From positions 16,058,090 through 16,122,089 of the forward strand of contig JAEMBT020000008.1 of the NCBI GenBank assembly GCA_018873245.2: a DNA stretch of 64,000 bases. The letters are read 5' to 3'. This DNA is from Archegozetes longisetosus (lineage: Eukaryota > Arthropoda > Arachnida > Sarcoptiformes > Trhypochthoniidae). Position numbers and translations under genes: made by a program. Of this stretch, positions 40,902 through 52,177 are shown piece after piece. Every line of letters starts with the position of its first letter. Position 1 is the first letter of the stretch. The notes below the pieces were generated by a model that did no database searches, was not told where the DNA came from, and worked only from the letters and a program-made list of their open reading frames with translations.

Positions 40902-42434
40902 ATATTGAGTAAATCAATAAAGGCATCTCTTTCGCCCAAAGACTAAAAATTAAATAGAAAACTTGTTCAAGATGAATTAGCGTTACGCAGTATTTTCACG
41001 ATCAAAACAACGTATGAAGTTTACTAGTGAGTAGAAACATATTGAACATGTTCCATATTCAAAACTTATATAAACGTACATTTGATGGGCGTTCAGCTTA
41101 AAAAGATAAATAAGCCAATATTTTCCAACTATTTTTGATTTATTGGTAGCTGTTATAGTAATACAACCTATACGCTTACAAAACAAAGTACTTTAATTTT
41201 CCTATCAGGTATAATCCTTCTATAACTGAGTCAGTATTTTACTAACACATTACTATGGTTTGCGATAAAAAGACGGTCAAAATTTGATTTATATTTAAAC
41301 TTTAATTTTGTATTAATTATATCACTTACCTGTTTCGCGTAATCATATAATGAAAAAGCATTTACCAATTATATAATATATATTTGAATTTAAAAGTTTG
41401 TCTTCAAAAATCTACTACTTTTAAATTTAATAGATAACACAAATATAGTTACGAATGGAACTTACAAATTTCTTTGATAGTAGTACTTTTTGAACTAAAT
41501 CAATACTTTAATTTATTCAGTCTGGTATTATGAAAAATTTAAGATGTTTAAAAATTAATAAAACCTAATAACAGCATATGGAGAACGTCTAAAAATGTTC
41601 GCGCACCAAATTTTGAAATGATACTTGTCGTAGGGTTAGATCTAATTATGGTGTGGAGCCTAAAATTTCATTTAAATAACTTTAATACTGCCTAATTTGA
41701 CGTAAAATGTCATATTAGATGAAATAAAGAACTATTGAAAAATAGTGGAGTTCATTTTTTGAAAATTTAATGTCAAGTCTTCCATCGATACGATGTTTGC
41801 GTGTTAAGAATATCTGACTGCAGTCCATGAAGCAGTCAAAATTATTTTATAATATAATAATTTTTAATGCGGGAGAAAACGCTACCGCTCGCCAATAATA
41901 AAGTGAACCTATATGCATTTATTAAATTTTTATGAATACAAACTTTTTACCAATTTTTTGTCGCATACCATACACTTATTTACCTATCTAAAAAAGGAGT
42001 GTTGCCACTAGAAAAGCACTTTTGCTATGTTATCTTGCTTGTGATGCGCATCAATTTCAGCTTAATTTTCAATTGTTATTTCTTACTTTGCCTAAAGTGA
42101 CTAAGAATTCAATTTGATATCATATAAATTGTTGTAGAAAGGCATCGCATCTTTTCTCATTGCTATGCATTGTTTTAAGGTGGTCCAATGCACATACACT
42201 ACACGTCAAATATTTAGAGAATATGATTTACTTAAACCTTTCAATTTAGTTATGCCAAAACCAATTAAGGTTCAATCCAAACAATCAAACAGTTGTACTG
42301 CTCAGTTAACAGGCTTTCTCAGACCTAAAACGGCTAACGCTCTCTACTTAAACTCTTTGTTAGTTATCGTTTTCAATTATATAATAGTTATTGTGATTTT
42401 TTGCTTATAATTTTCATTTACTTACTTTCCGTTC
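40902..42434. other. Intergenic region with one doubtful open frame
   Basis: Mostly AT-rich with no domain. A plus-strand frame at 42138-42410 follows a possible acceptor (GTTGTAG) and ends in a very hydrophobic tail (LLVIVFNYIIVIVIF), as a membrane or GPI-anchored protein might. I found no upstream exons to join to it, so I do not call it a gene. Confidence 0.3.
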
Positions 42435-42742
42435 TCACGATTCAAATGTTGGCAAATAACAATTAGCTAATGATAAACAAAGAAAAATAAGAAAATAAGT
42501 GTATGTTATAACGAGAACGTCACGACATATCTTATTATAATATAAATTAGAGCTGCAACATTTAGATATATTTTCTGTGTAATAATTTAAATTTTGAAAA
42601 GTCAAAACTCAAAGTCTTAATTGTTGGTGTCAAATTTGAATGGACTCGACAATGAACACAAGTTAAGTGTTAGAACCTGGCAGGACGCGATTCAAGTAAG
42701 TCTACCCAAGTGAGACGTCCGAATGCATCGCTAAGAGGACCA
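42435..42742 (-). other. Possible two-exon tail of an unidentified minus-strand gene
   Basis: A 66-nt segment (42677-42742) is flanked on the minus strand by a good acceptor (CTATTTTAG) and a donor (CCAG then GTTCTA), and encodes a protein-like peptide (GPLSDAFGRLTWVDLLESRP). It leaves in phase 2 and could join 42435-42552, which follows TGTTGCAG, stays open for 39 codons and ends in a hydrophobic run. The island is less AT-rich than its surroundings. On the plus strand the same DNA has a CAAGTAAGT donor-like site, so the strand is uncertain. No family recognised. Confidence 0.22.
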
Positions 42743-43609
42743 CTAAAATAGATTTCCAAATACAATAGGAAAAGATTGACCGACAGCTCGAAAAATATGT
42801 GCAGCACATGATTGGTTAGAATCTATTCTCTATACTTGCTTTGCTTTTATTATTAGCTTTTAATGCATGAGAATCTGTGCATCATTATTATGTGTTTTTC
42901 AGCCTTTAGGTATCAATTCATCATTTTCTAAGCGACCGTCAACTAACACGCTCACTAATAAAGTGACTGCTCTTTATTATTATCCGCATTGTATGAGAAA
43001 CTTTCTGTTCCACAGAATAAAGGCTAAAAGACTAGCAAAAATATACTAAAAGTCCATAAAACTATACAGCCGTTCCTTTTATGCTAACAATAATTGATAA
43101 GTTGAAAGAAGTGTGAGTAACATCAATTTTTTTCTTGCTGACCAATTTCTAAGGGAGATTAATCAACTAAAACTTAGTCTTTAGACTTTTGATCTCAAAC
43201 ATAAAAGCCTAAACAATTGAACTTTCAATAATCTTTGTGACCATCCCTTTCAAACATACATTTAAATTAATCTTTTGATACTGTCTCAAAGTATTAAAGT
43301 ATTCAAAATAAATCACATTCAAAAAAAGTAATTTATCCTATTTTAATTAACTTAAAAGAGACAACGCAAAAATTGAATTGCCATTAATTTTTCACGAAAA
43401 CTTTTAGTTAGAAGTCAATACTGATTATTATAAAGTGAAACTATTGATTTCAATATAAGGTCACGTCATTTGACCAAATCTTTGACTATCCAAAGGTAAT
43501 CGATCACTTGATCATTCTGAAAATAGATTAAAAACAACTGATAAAAATATAACTATTGTAAGCCTCTTCTCAAAAAGATTTGTCTGGAAGAGTTAATATA
43601 TTATTGTGA
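42743..43609. other. Intergenic region 3' of the acid phosphatase
   Basis: Probably includes the phosphatase 3' UTR at its right end. A plus-strand 60-codon frame at 42867-43049 and a short minus-strand open stretch near 42905-42950 both look mildly protein-like, but neither can be built into a gene. Confidence 0.3.
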
Positions 43610-46162
43610 TCATTTATTTACTTTGTCGACATCTATTTGTTCCAAATAAATATGAGTGCGATTATAAACAGTGATTCGAGTGTATCCGTAAGATGAATGT
43701 TGTACTGCACTCCATTCCGGAACTTGACCGGCAAACTCAGATCTAGCCTCAGCATTGCCCTAAAATTAGATCATATTGTCTGATTTGAGAGTCTTCAGAG
43801 ATTTAAGAGTGAATACCGCAGATCCACTTATTATATGAACAGTTGCCTCAGGATTCTTATATATGTGCATTTGAGTACCATTTTTGTATACCTGAATCAA
43901 ATGTTATAAAATAAATGATCAGACTTTTTGTTTCGAAAGTTTTCAGATACAGTTTAGGTTATCTGGTTTAGAATATTTTATAAAAATATGGAATACAATC
44001 GATCCATTTTCACTCATTAATTCAAAACTTTAATCAATCCATTGAATGTTAGATTGAAATCATCTCTTATTTAATTTTAGTTAAACGTTTAGTTTTAAAA
44101 TAGTTAATTAGTCGTCTATGCGTTGTATGGTTTGCAATAGTTTCGTTATTGAAAGCTTTGATAATAAATAATTTGGTTGTTTGATTAAGTTGCCAACAGT
44201 CATAATAGTTTGGATTTTTTAAGATACTATTCTGCAGGATATATACCGTTTTATTGAAGACCGGCCACATTCGTTCGTAATAATGGTGGTGACCCCAGAA
44301 AGCGAGATCTACTTTAAACTTTTTAAAAATTTGATCCAACTCTAAGATACCTAAATTGTTATTATTATTTTGATTGACAATCTGCTTAAAATAGAAAAAA
44401 ATGATATTGAGTGATTGACATAAGTCTGAGATATTGCCTTAAGCATTCCATTGGGGCATCCTTTGGCTGCCGAACAATATATTGGTCGATGTGCTAAAGT
44501 TATAATCCATGGACGCAGAAACTTATTTCTTCGCTTATTTGCTCGAGTCAAAACCGAAATGAGCCATTTCTTTTGAGTTTCGTGTCTTTTTTCGCTTGCA
44601 TAAGGCAGAGTCTCATCTTTAGATTCATTTTCATAATAAAGTTCAGTCGAGAATATAATAAACAAAGCGTTACCAATCTTTAGAGTGTAATGACTATTAT
44701 CATTGCCCTCAAGACCAGGCATTTTGAAGCGAGTCTCATAGTTTAGTCCGTTATCACTGAAATACACTTGAACATTACTAAATAAACTTATTTTTATCGT
44801 GCATAAAGTTGAAATTAAATGAAAGCTAAAACCTGGGGCAATATTTAGAGCATTCGTATTCTTTATTTCCAGGTATAACCATATACGGTATTCTTGATGC
44901 GAATGGTTCAATTCTACGAAGATAATAATCTCCAATTTTTCCATTATCACCATTCATGTTGTAAGCAATATCTCCTATAAGATACTTAAGTTAGCAATAA
45001 AATCCATGTTCAATAAGACCTTTTATGCTTGAATAAAGAGTGAAATGAGTTGTAGATAATGACTAACATAAGCTCTAATAGAGCAGAGTTATAGCTGGGC
45101 TCAGGTTCTGATGCGAGTCTTCTCTAGAATCCAGTTATTTCTAGAAAAATAGCCAGCTTCTATAACATATTCTCTCAGCGTTTATAACAATGTTTCTAAG
45201 GCTGAAGCTCATTATTTTGCTCAAAAAATGGTCTATTCTAAGCTCATAAACTTATAAAATGATCTCTTGCTTATCATTAGTTATGATTAAATTTTTCGCA
45301 TTCGATCACAAAAAGGAGTAAAAAAATTTGAACGCATCACATTCGATGTTCTTTAAGACTAATATAACTAGACTGGAGCAGTGACAATACCTAAGTGAAA
45401 AATGATGTCAAACATATCATTAGTACTACTTTTAATCAAACTCGGAATTGAACGTCCATTTACTAGACCAAGATCTCCAAATAAAGCAGCTCTTATTTTG
45501 CTGTGCCCAGTTTTAGGTAAAGACTTGAAATAATACAGTTCACTGCAATGTCCAACAGAACATGCTCTATACCCTTAATTATATTATTTTGATTTAGCTT
45601 GAGAAAATTTGTTAGTTAATTTCTCACATATTTTAGTATTTGGCGGCAAATCACTCAGAGTAACATAATTTATAAACTGAGTCCAACCATTATTACTAAG
45701 TAATCTGGCAGATCCACTTTGTTTCAGATTCAAATGTTTGCTATTAATACCATAGTTAACTAAAACTTCTTTCTCTGAATTACTTTTTGTACTCCAGACT
45801 ATAACAACTTGTGAGTTAAGATCTTGAAACAAATCAGATAAAAAAATAAATTAAGTTCAGTATTAAGAGTTTGCCTTTTTCTAAATTACTTCCTATTGCT
45901 ATATGAATTTGTTCAGGTGAAAAACTCGCATTAATCGATAGATCTTCGTTTTGAGCATAACTAAGTAAATATTTATTGCAAAAAACTTATTAAAACAACA
46001 ATCCGAATGAATTATTTGAAATAGTGTTTAATACTTCTCACGTTCTTCACGCTGGATATTGAATATTAAGAATAAAAAAACCATAGTAGAAAGCAATAGC
46101 AAAGTTCTAAAATATCTTTGGAGACTTCTAACACTTTTAAGATTAATTTTTGTTGGTCTCAT
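43610..46162 (-). CDS. ACP7-like: Purple acid phosphatase, animal ACP7 type, with altered GNHE motif
   Basis: Nine exons (minus): 46162-46035, 45960-45890, 45822-45628, 45573-45391, 44974-44833, 44756-44438, 44381-44247, 43891-43817, 43759-43610; phases agree and give 465 residues. It starts with a hydrophobic anchor or signal (about 20-36, TLLLLSTMVFLFLIF), then an FN3-like domain (PEQIHIAIG, VIVWST) and a metallophosphoesterase domain that normally hydrolyses phosphate monoesters at a two-metal centre. Motifs: GDLG (164-167), GDIAY (193-197), GNKE (228-231), AHRP with H329, GHHH (376-379). Position 230 is Lys where the family has the catalytic His, so activity may be lost or changed. The sixth intron has no good GT donor near the homology break; a GC-AG intron (56 nt) fits best, a GT site at 44419 gives a 38-nt intron. 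Usual family length is about 440. Confidence 0.9.
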
Positions 46163-46627
46163 TTTGATGAACTCCGTGTAAGGCTGATAATGATTAATAA
46201 TTGCTTCAAAGTCATCAATACATTTATCTCGTTAGATTAGAATCTGAGCAAATTTTAGTAATTATACCGAATCGCTTTTTAAAGAATGCAATACTTTACT
46301 GGAAGCACGAGTATAAGATCTTTCAAAATAAATTTGAAAGTCTTTAGAAATAAAAAGCTTTATAGAGATAATGTAAAAACCATTAATATACAATAGAAAA
46401 GGTCTAATTATCGAATGAAAATAAAAACTATAGAAATCAGGTGCTACAAAGTCTAAACATTTAATTGCACTCAAACTATCAGCACAAACATCTGGATCTC
46501 ACTCAACATTTGTGAAAATCATTTTATTACAGATAACTCAGTTTTATTCATAAATTATGAAAATCTTTTTGCCGAAGAGAAGCTGACAACCAAAATGCCA
46601 GCTCGTAAATGACTGCTTTTAATAAGT
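46163..46627. other. Spacer between the acid phosphatase and the orphan membrane protein
   Basis: 465 nt between two genes transcribed in the same direction. Presumably holds the orphan's 3' UTR and the phosphatase promoter. A 70-codon minus-strand frame at 46262-46474 is hydrophobic and has no family match that I recognise; I treat it as chance. Confidence 0.4.
46543..46548 (-). terminator. Candidate polyadenylation signal of the orphan membrane-protein gene
   Basis: AATAAA on the minus strand about 80 nt after the stop, with another at 46523-46528. Confidence 0.4.
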
Positions 46628-47970
46628 CTAATAAGAATTGGGCTGAACGCGTCGTCCACTGGAAGATTCGATGGTAACAACAGATGAAGTGTTATCACTG
46701 ATCGAATCTTTTACGAATTGAGACGAAGTGATTGCCTTTGTGTTTGTTCCTATATTTTACAACAAGTCACATTAATATGGCATGAAATTATTAAAAATGA
46801 AATACTTTTTGATTCGGTCACAGCAAATGCTATCAGAAATACTAATATAAGTAAAACGGCAGCAACTGTTAGAACGGCTATAACTATGATAATAATCACA
46901 TTTTCATTAGTTCCCTCATCTTTGCTCTCGCTTTCAGTCTGACTGTCAATCGCAGTGAAAAGTTCAGTTGTAGCTTTGATGTTGTCCGTAATTGTGACTG
47001 GAGTAGTGGTCACTAGATTTTTGCAACCGAAAAATCTTCTGACATCAAAATTCTTATTTTTGATATAAATAAAGATTAATAGAAAAACTGAAAATTAGTT
47101 ATTCAGAACGAACCGTATTGACTAATCTTTGTCGATTGTCTTTCGAAACTTCGAGCTTAAATACTCTACTCGTATAGTCTCCAGCTAGAGTTCTGTCTCC
47201 GATCGCATAAACAGTTCCGTTTAAGTGAAACATGCCAACAAATCTGACATCTGAATTGAGTGGTTCTCTCTTCAGATTTTCATACCAATCAATTGTTGAT
47301 ATATTATTAGATAAAATTGCAGATAAATTACTATCTCCGCTATGACTAATGAAAATTGATTCAAACTTTGACGGCAAGTAAACACTCGGTCTTAAATTGA
47401 ACTCATCCTCACTCCACTCTCGTGGCCAACAATTAGCGTCTGATTTCAGATTCCATGGATACTGATCGGCAGTTACACGTATGATCTTTCCGTGTGGCGT
47501 CATTTGAACAACAGTTGTGAACTCGATAGCTCTCTTTGTGTCCAATATTCTAATGAAGAGTAGATCAAGTGCTTTGTAAATTTGATCACAATATTTAGGG
47601 TCCCAATGAGTACAGGCCGGGCGTTCAGTTATATATAAAGTAGTCAGCAGTCGATGATCTGAATAAAAATCTCAATTTTTATTACCAAATATTAAGAATA
47701 TTAACAAGTTTGAAGATAAACGATGACCATACCTTCACTACTGGTCAGCACAGATTCTCTTTCTGGTGGTTCTATAAATGTGTGATCAGTTTGATTGTAA
47801 AGCCAAAGCCAATTGTCTTGTTTTATCATCAAATGTATACCAAAATGAAAAATTGCCTCAAACCGGGCCGTTTCACAAAATACAGGTACAGCTTGGACTC
47901 GAGCTAAAAGATGGTTGTACACAATACTGATCAGCAGAATGATTAAATATGACTTCAACGGTAATTGCAT
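46628..47970 (-). CDS. Type I membrane protein with possible hemopexin-like ectodomain, unidentified
   Basis: Four exons on the minus strand: 47970-47733, 47658-47114, 47052-46806, 46749-46628; phases 1, 0 and 1 match and give 383 residues. A signal peptide (about 1-27, YLIILLISIV, ending VQA) is followed by an ectodomain of about 240 residues, an acidic Ser/Thr stalk (276-312), a transmembrane helix (about 313-339) and a 44-residue Ser-rich tail. The ectodomain shows recurring blocks beginning F-E/V-x-I/M-F (FEAIFHF, FESIFIS, VGMFHLNG) with WLWLYN-like strands. Cys32 just before the first block and Cys271 just after the last mirror the disulfide that closes four-bladed hemopexin domains. I recognise no named family. 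The hemopexin-like fold is inference; a kelch- or semaphorin-like propeller is possible. Function is unknown. The gene lies divergent to the sulfatase. Confidence 0.8.
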
Positions 47971-48843
47971 TGAGATTTAAGGGATAGTGTTTCACTCAAA
48001 AGTGAATGAAAAAAATTCAAGAATATATTCAAGAATGGCTCAACCTTTTAAATAAATGACATTTCAGTATTAAAACGATTCGAGTGCTGGGTCAGTGCAT
48101 GACAATAATGCTACTTGAACCAATATCAGAATAGACTTACAGTAATGGCAAAAAACTCAATTCAATCTAACAATCACAACAACTTCTTTTATAATCCATG
48201 GCTTAAAGCACTTATAAAAATAATATATATTCAGTTCTGATATTTCAATTTTTAATAGACTTTATCGCTCTTTTAATCATGATGGACATCGAGTCATTAG
48301 TGAGTGAATCAGCAATTGCGTTTTGAACAAATCATTCTGCTCAACAGTGGTTTAGAACAAAGAATTGTGCGCACCACGGATGGACAGTTTATAATTAGAG
48401 TCTTAATAGACAGGGATAACTGGTTGGGTAATGGCAGAGAAGATTTGTTGAATAAATATGACTGAAAGCGAGAATGCCTCATAGAATTTTTGATTGTTTT
48501 CATTTTTAGTGTGAGTTCAATTTTGTGAACAAACAATAGATAAAAGCTTGACGCCCTTATAAATAACTCGTATTCGAATGGCATTTTATGTTTAATAATG
48601 TTTTCAGACTTCAACCTATTGTCTAGCATTGGAGAGCTGAACCAAAACAAACTAAAATAAGTAAACATAAGCTCCACTCTATATCTCAATTAAAGCTTTG
48701 ATCCAAACTTATGTCTCATATCTAATGAAAACATTTTGATAGCCTTTTTGAACCTTCTAATTCTGACAAATAGCAAACGGTTAGACGATTAAGAAGCAAA
48801 CCAGTCGGCTTTTGTTTTGTTTGTCTGTTTAAAATAGAAAGTA
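47971..48843. other. Divergent intergenic region between the orphan membrane protein and the sulfatase
   Basis: 873 nt that must contain the promoters of both divergently transcribed genes. TATAAAAA-like sequence occurs near 48213. A 126-codon minus-strand frame (48309-48689) is basic and hydrophobic, has no recognisable domain and lacks splice context; I do not accept it as a gene. Confidence 0.4.
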
Positions 48844-51786
48844 ATGAATTCATCAAAATTCAATTATATACTTTTGTTAATAGTTATATCATTCGCTTCG
48901 TGTGGTTATGTGCTGTGTGCGCACAACATATTGTTTTTTATTATTGATGATTTGCGTCCAATCTTATCATGTTTTGGGGATCAAATAGCAATCACTCCAA
49001 ACATCGATCAAATAGCAAATAATGGCATAATCTTTACTAATGCCTTCGCTCAGGTATTAGTCAGAGTTAATTCTTGATTTTGACGTGTGTTAACTCAAAC
49101 TGTAGCTGCTATCAAACTTCTTCTTGCGTTCATTTATAATGTGATTTGTAGATCGCCCTAATAAAAACTAGTCTTATATTACTTACTCACTATTCATGGA
49201 CTGAACTATGAGAACTCTGAGCTATTTCAAATTCTGATTCAATGCACTTGAGTTTCTTGTAAGAACCTCAAAATTTCTGAACGATCAATTGAGCTCATAA
49301 AATCGATCAGAATCAAACTCGATAAAAATATATTATTATTAATCTTTCAAATATATTAAAATGGATATTTTGATCAAACATATCTCAGAAATGTTAACAT
49401 TTATCATAGCAATCATTATGCGCTCCAAGTCGTACATCATTTTTAACTTCTCGCAGACCTGATTCTCTCCATCTCTATGACTCTCATTCATATTGGAGGA
49501 ATACTGTCGGAAATTTCACGACTATACCGCAATATTTTAAAGAATTTGGATATATTACGCAAAGTGTTGGCAAAGTTTTCCATCCGGGGAAGTATTCAAA
49601 TAAATTTTCATAAATAACCAGAATTTACGATGTTGCATCTTATGCAAACTATCTAACTAGACAATTCCAAAAAAGTTCAGTGAAAATATTGAAGCAACAT
49701 CTTATTGAGTGCTTTGCATTCATTTTAGGTATCGTATCGAACCATAGCGATGACTATCCTATAAGTTGGTCATCGCCTGCATATCACGGCTCAACTGAAA
49801 AGTACAAGAATTCTCCTGTTTGCCCTTCAATTGATGGAAAATTGCATACGAACATTGTCTGTCCAGTTGAAGTTGAGGCTCAACCAGAAAAAACTTTACC
49901 GGATCTTCAATCAGCACAATTTGCCATTAATTTTATCAAAAACTACAACATTTCGAGTGGCATTCCTTTTTTCCTGTCTGTTGGATTCAATAAGCCACAC
50001 ATACCACTCAAATATCCCAAACAGTATCTAGACTTGTATCCATTAGCCAAAATTAATTTAGCTCCAAATCGATATTACCCAATGAACTTTCCAGAAGTCG
50101 CGTGGAATCCTTGGATGGACTTAAAGATGAGGGAAGACGTGAAAAATTTGAACATAAGTTTCCCTTTTGGCACAATTCCTGATTACTTTCAAGTAACAAG
50201 TCATTCTTTGAGAATGAATCAATATTTTTGCAATATATTTACTTTGTACTAAATGCAGAGATATATTCGTCAATCATATTATGCTTCCACTTCCTATATC
50301 GACGACTTAATAGGAACAATACTCAATGCCATAAATGAGAAAAAAATAAGCAATAATACAATCATTATACTATTAGGAGACCATGGTTTGTATAATTTAT
50401 TTTCTCTTTGTTCTATCTCTATAATTGAAAGTGTATAACTTTCAGAATCAATCATTACATTTATTGCAAAGCAAGAGATCTGTCCAAAGATAAGAGTATA
50501 TTATAATTTATTGTATACACAATTTTATCTAAAGAATTTAAACTGAAATTTAGATAATTTGTAGCTTGTTTGAACTTTTTCTTAAGCGTAAAATAAGAAT
50601 AATGTATGCCATATCTAAACATAAATTAACGGATCAAAGTATAAAAAGCCCATTATATAAATATGTAAAACATCAACAATTTGAAATGTAAAGCATCAGA
50701 CTTGACAGCAATCATTTTTAAAACTTACTTTTGTTTGAATACGAGCTTTGAAAATCTATTTGTGAGTGCGTTCGTTTTTTACTGATACCTTTTATATTAT
50801 CAAATAATGGAGAGCCTTTTCCAATTGCAAATTATTTTGACCGTTATCTAATTTGCTTATGGGTAAAATTATCATTTCAAATATTGGGATTAGTATTAAG
50901 CTCAATCTCAAAGCGCATACCCTAAGTATTGACATTTGTTAGCAGTTCAAACTTATTACAAGCTTAAATCATACAAAATCAGGTCACACTTCACATTAGG
51001 GTCTAATAATAGTCTGATTTATTTGCAATATGATTTAAAATGGTTTAGAGTTGCACAACTTTCTAATATTTAAGTTCTTCAACAATTTGTATGATATATG
51101 CAACTTGTATGCAAATATTTGATTTATTTTTATATAAAGGCTGGTCATTAGGCGAACACAGCGAATGGTCTAAATATAGTAATTTGGACGTAGCCTTAAA
51201 AGTACCACTAATTATATCAGTTCCAAATAATAACTCAACTTTCAAACACATTTCTCCATTTATTTCACGTCTCAAACAAGATAAGAAAACATATAAAATA
51301 GCTAAGGAACTCGTCGAATTAGTCGATATATTTCCAACACTTTGCGATCTGGCTGGACTTCCGGTGCCAAATGTTTGTGGACCAAATAGTTCTGATATAG
51401 TTTGTACTGAAGGCATTTCTCTCAAACCGATCATGAAAAGGTTTGAAGCTTACAACACGACTGTCTTATGGAAGTCTGCAGTTTTCAGTCAATATCCACG
51501 ACCGAGTTGTACCACACAACTTAATAGCGATCAGCCTATGCTTAAAGATATTAAAATCATGGGATATACTATGAGAACGTCATATTTAAGATACACCGAA
51601 TGGATTCAATTTGACCACAAGACAATTCGTGCCAATTGGTCTCAAGTTTATGCGCGAGAACTGTACTTTGACCAATTACAGAATATTAATGTGGCTTACG
51701 ATAAAAGATTCAAGAATATTATACGACTATTATCTCAACAGTTAAAGAATGGATGGAGAAATCAATTGTCTTTAATCGAATACTAA
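48844..51786 (+). CDS. IDS: Iduronate-2-sulfatase
   Basis: Five exons: 48844-49053, 49410-49591, 49748-50192 (or from 49729), 50259-50385, 51140-51786; about 536 residues against roughly 550 in vertebrates. Lysosomal IDS removes the 2-sulfate of iduronate in dermatan and heparan sulfate. Signal peptide 1-26 (ILLLIVISF, ending LCA); metal-binding IIDDLRP (33-39); formylglycine Cys74 in CAPSR (74-78); GKVFHPG in exon 2; [13 protein letters not shown] and [12 protein letters not shown] in exon 3; LLGDHG at the exon 4-5 junction followed by [21 protein letters not shown] and [13 protein letters not shown] near the C-terminus. All match IDS closely. Two oddities: the signature reads LTS instead of LTG, and the conserved SNHSDD before the third-exon body is reachable only with a 1-nt phase conflict, so the in-frame model uses an internal acceptor that drops SNHS. 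Confidence 0.93.
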
Positions 51787-51872
51787 GCCCTTGAATCGTA
51801 AATTTAAAGCGATTTATACTAATTGCTATTAAAAATTAGGTTTTAGATGCACATGTATTTCCAAACCCCTTA

Positions 51873-51878
51873 AATAAA
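51873..51878 (+). terminator. Polyadenylation signal of the sulfatase gene
   Basis: AATAAA 87 nt after the stop codon and before the promoter of the next gene, a fitting place for the 3' end. Confidence 0.5.
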
Positions 51879-52032
51879 ATATTGAACGTTATTTATGAAG
51901 GGCTTCATTGTTTGTGTTGTTCTGACGGAAAACAGACTCCATTTAATAATAACAATAATAATAATCTTCAGTTAATGTTGAGTGTTTAGTCACAAGAGTA
52001 GAATCTATACATTAACTAAATTGTTAAACAAG

Positions 52033-52040
52033 TATAAAAG
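52033..52040 (+). promoter_or_regulatory. Candidate TATA box of the RBM33-like gene
   Basis: TATAAAAG about 138 nt upstream of the proposed start codon and about 155 nt after the sulfatase polyadenylation signal. Start of transcription would be near 52065. Positional evidence only. Confidence 0.35.
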
Positions 52041-52177
52041 CACCAAAAACAAGACTAAACATTAATTGATTTGTGTATCGAGTATACAATTGTTTGCCAC
52101 AACGTTTAATAGCATTGATTGTAATACTATTTCGATTTATACAATTTAACTATAAATTGGACTAAGTTTGAAGCCAA

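Noticed and set aside
44067..44246. Continuation of the phosphatase GHHH exon to a stop at 44067
   Set aside because: Homology stops at FNKT, where a GTATAT donor lies, and resumes in phase at 43891 with VYKNGTQ, so this stretch is intron that happens to be open.
44757..44832. Open stretch within the phosphatase read as coding (part of a 200-codon frame)
   Set aside because: It is a 76-nt intron; spliced phase 2 joins CPS to DNGLNYETRF as in the family.
46262..46474. 70-codon minus-strand frame as an upstream exon of the acid phosphatase
   Set aside because: The phosphatase already has a start codon with a hydrophobic anchor at 46162, and no donor links this frame to it.
48309..48689. 126-codon minus-strand frame between the orphan gene and the sulfatase
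   Set aside because: No domain or splice context, and the divergent promoters of two solid genes must lie here.
51063..51434. 123-codon minus-strand frame
   Set aside because: Antisense shadow of the last sulfatase exon, which matches iduronate-2-sulfatase throughout.
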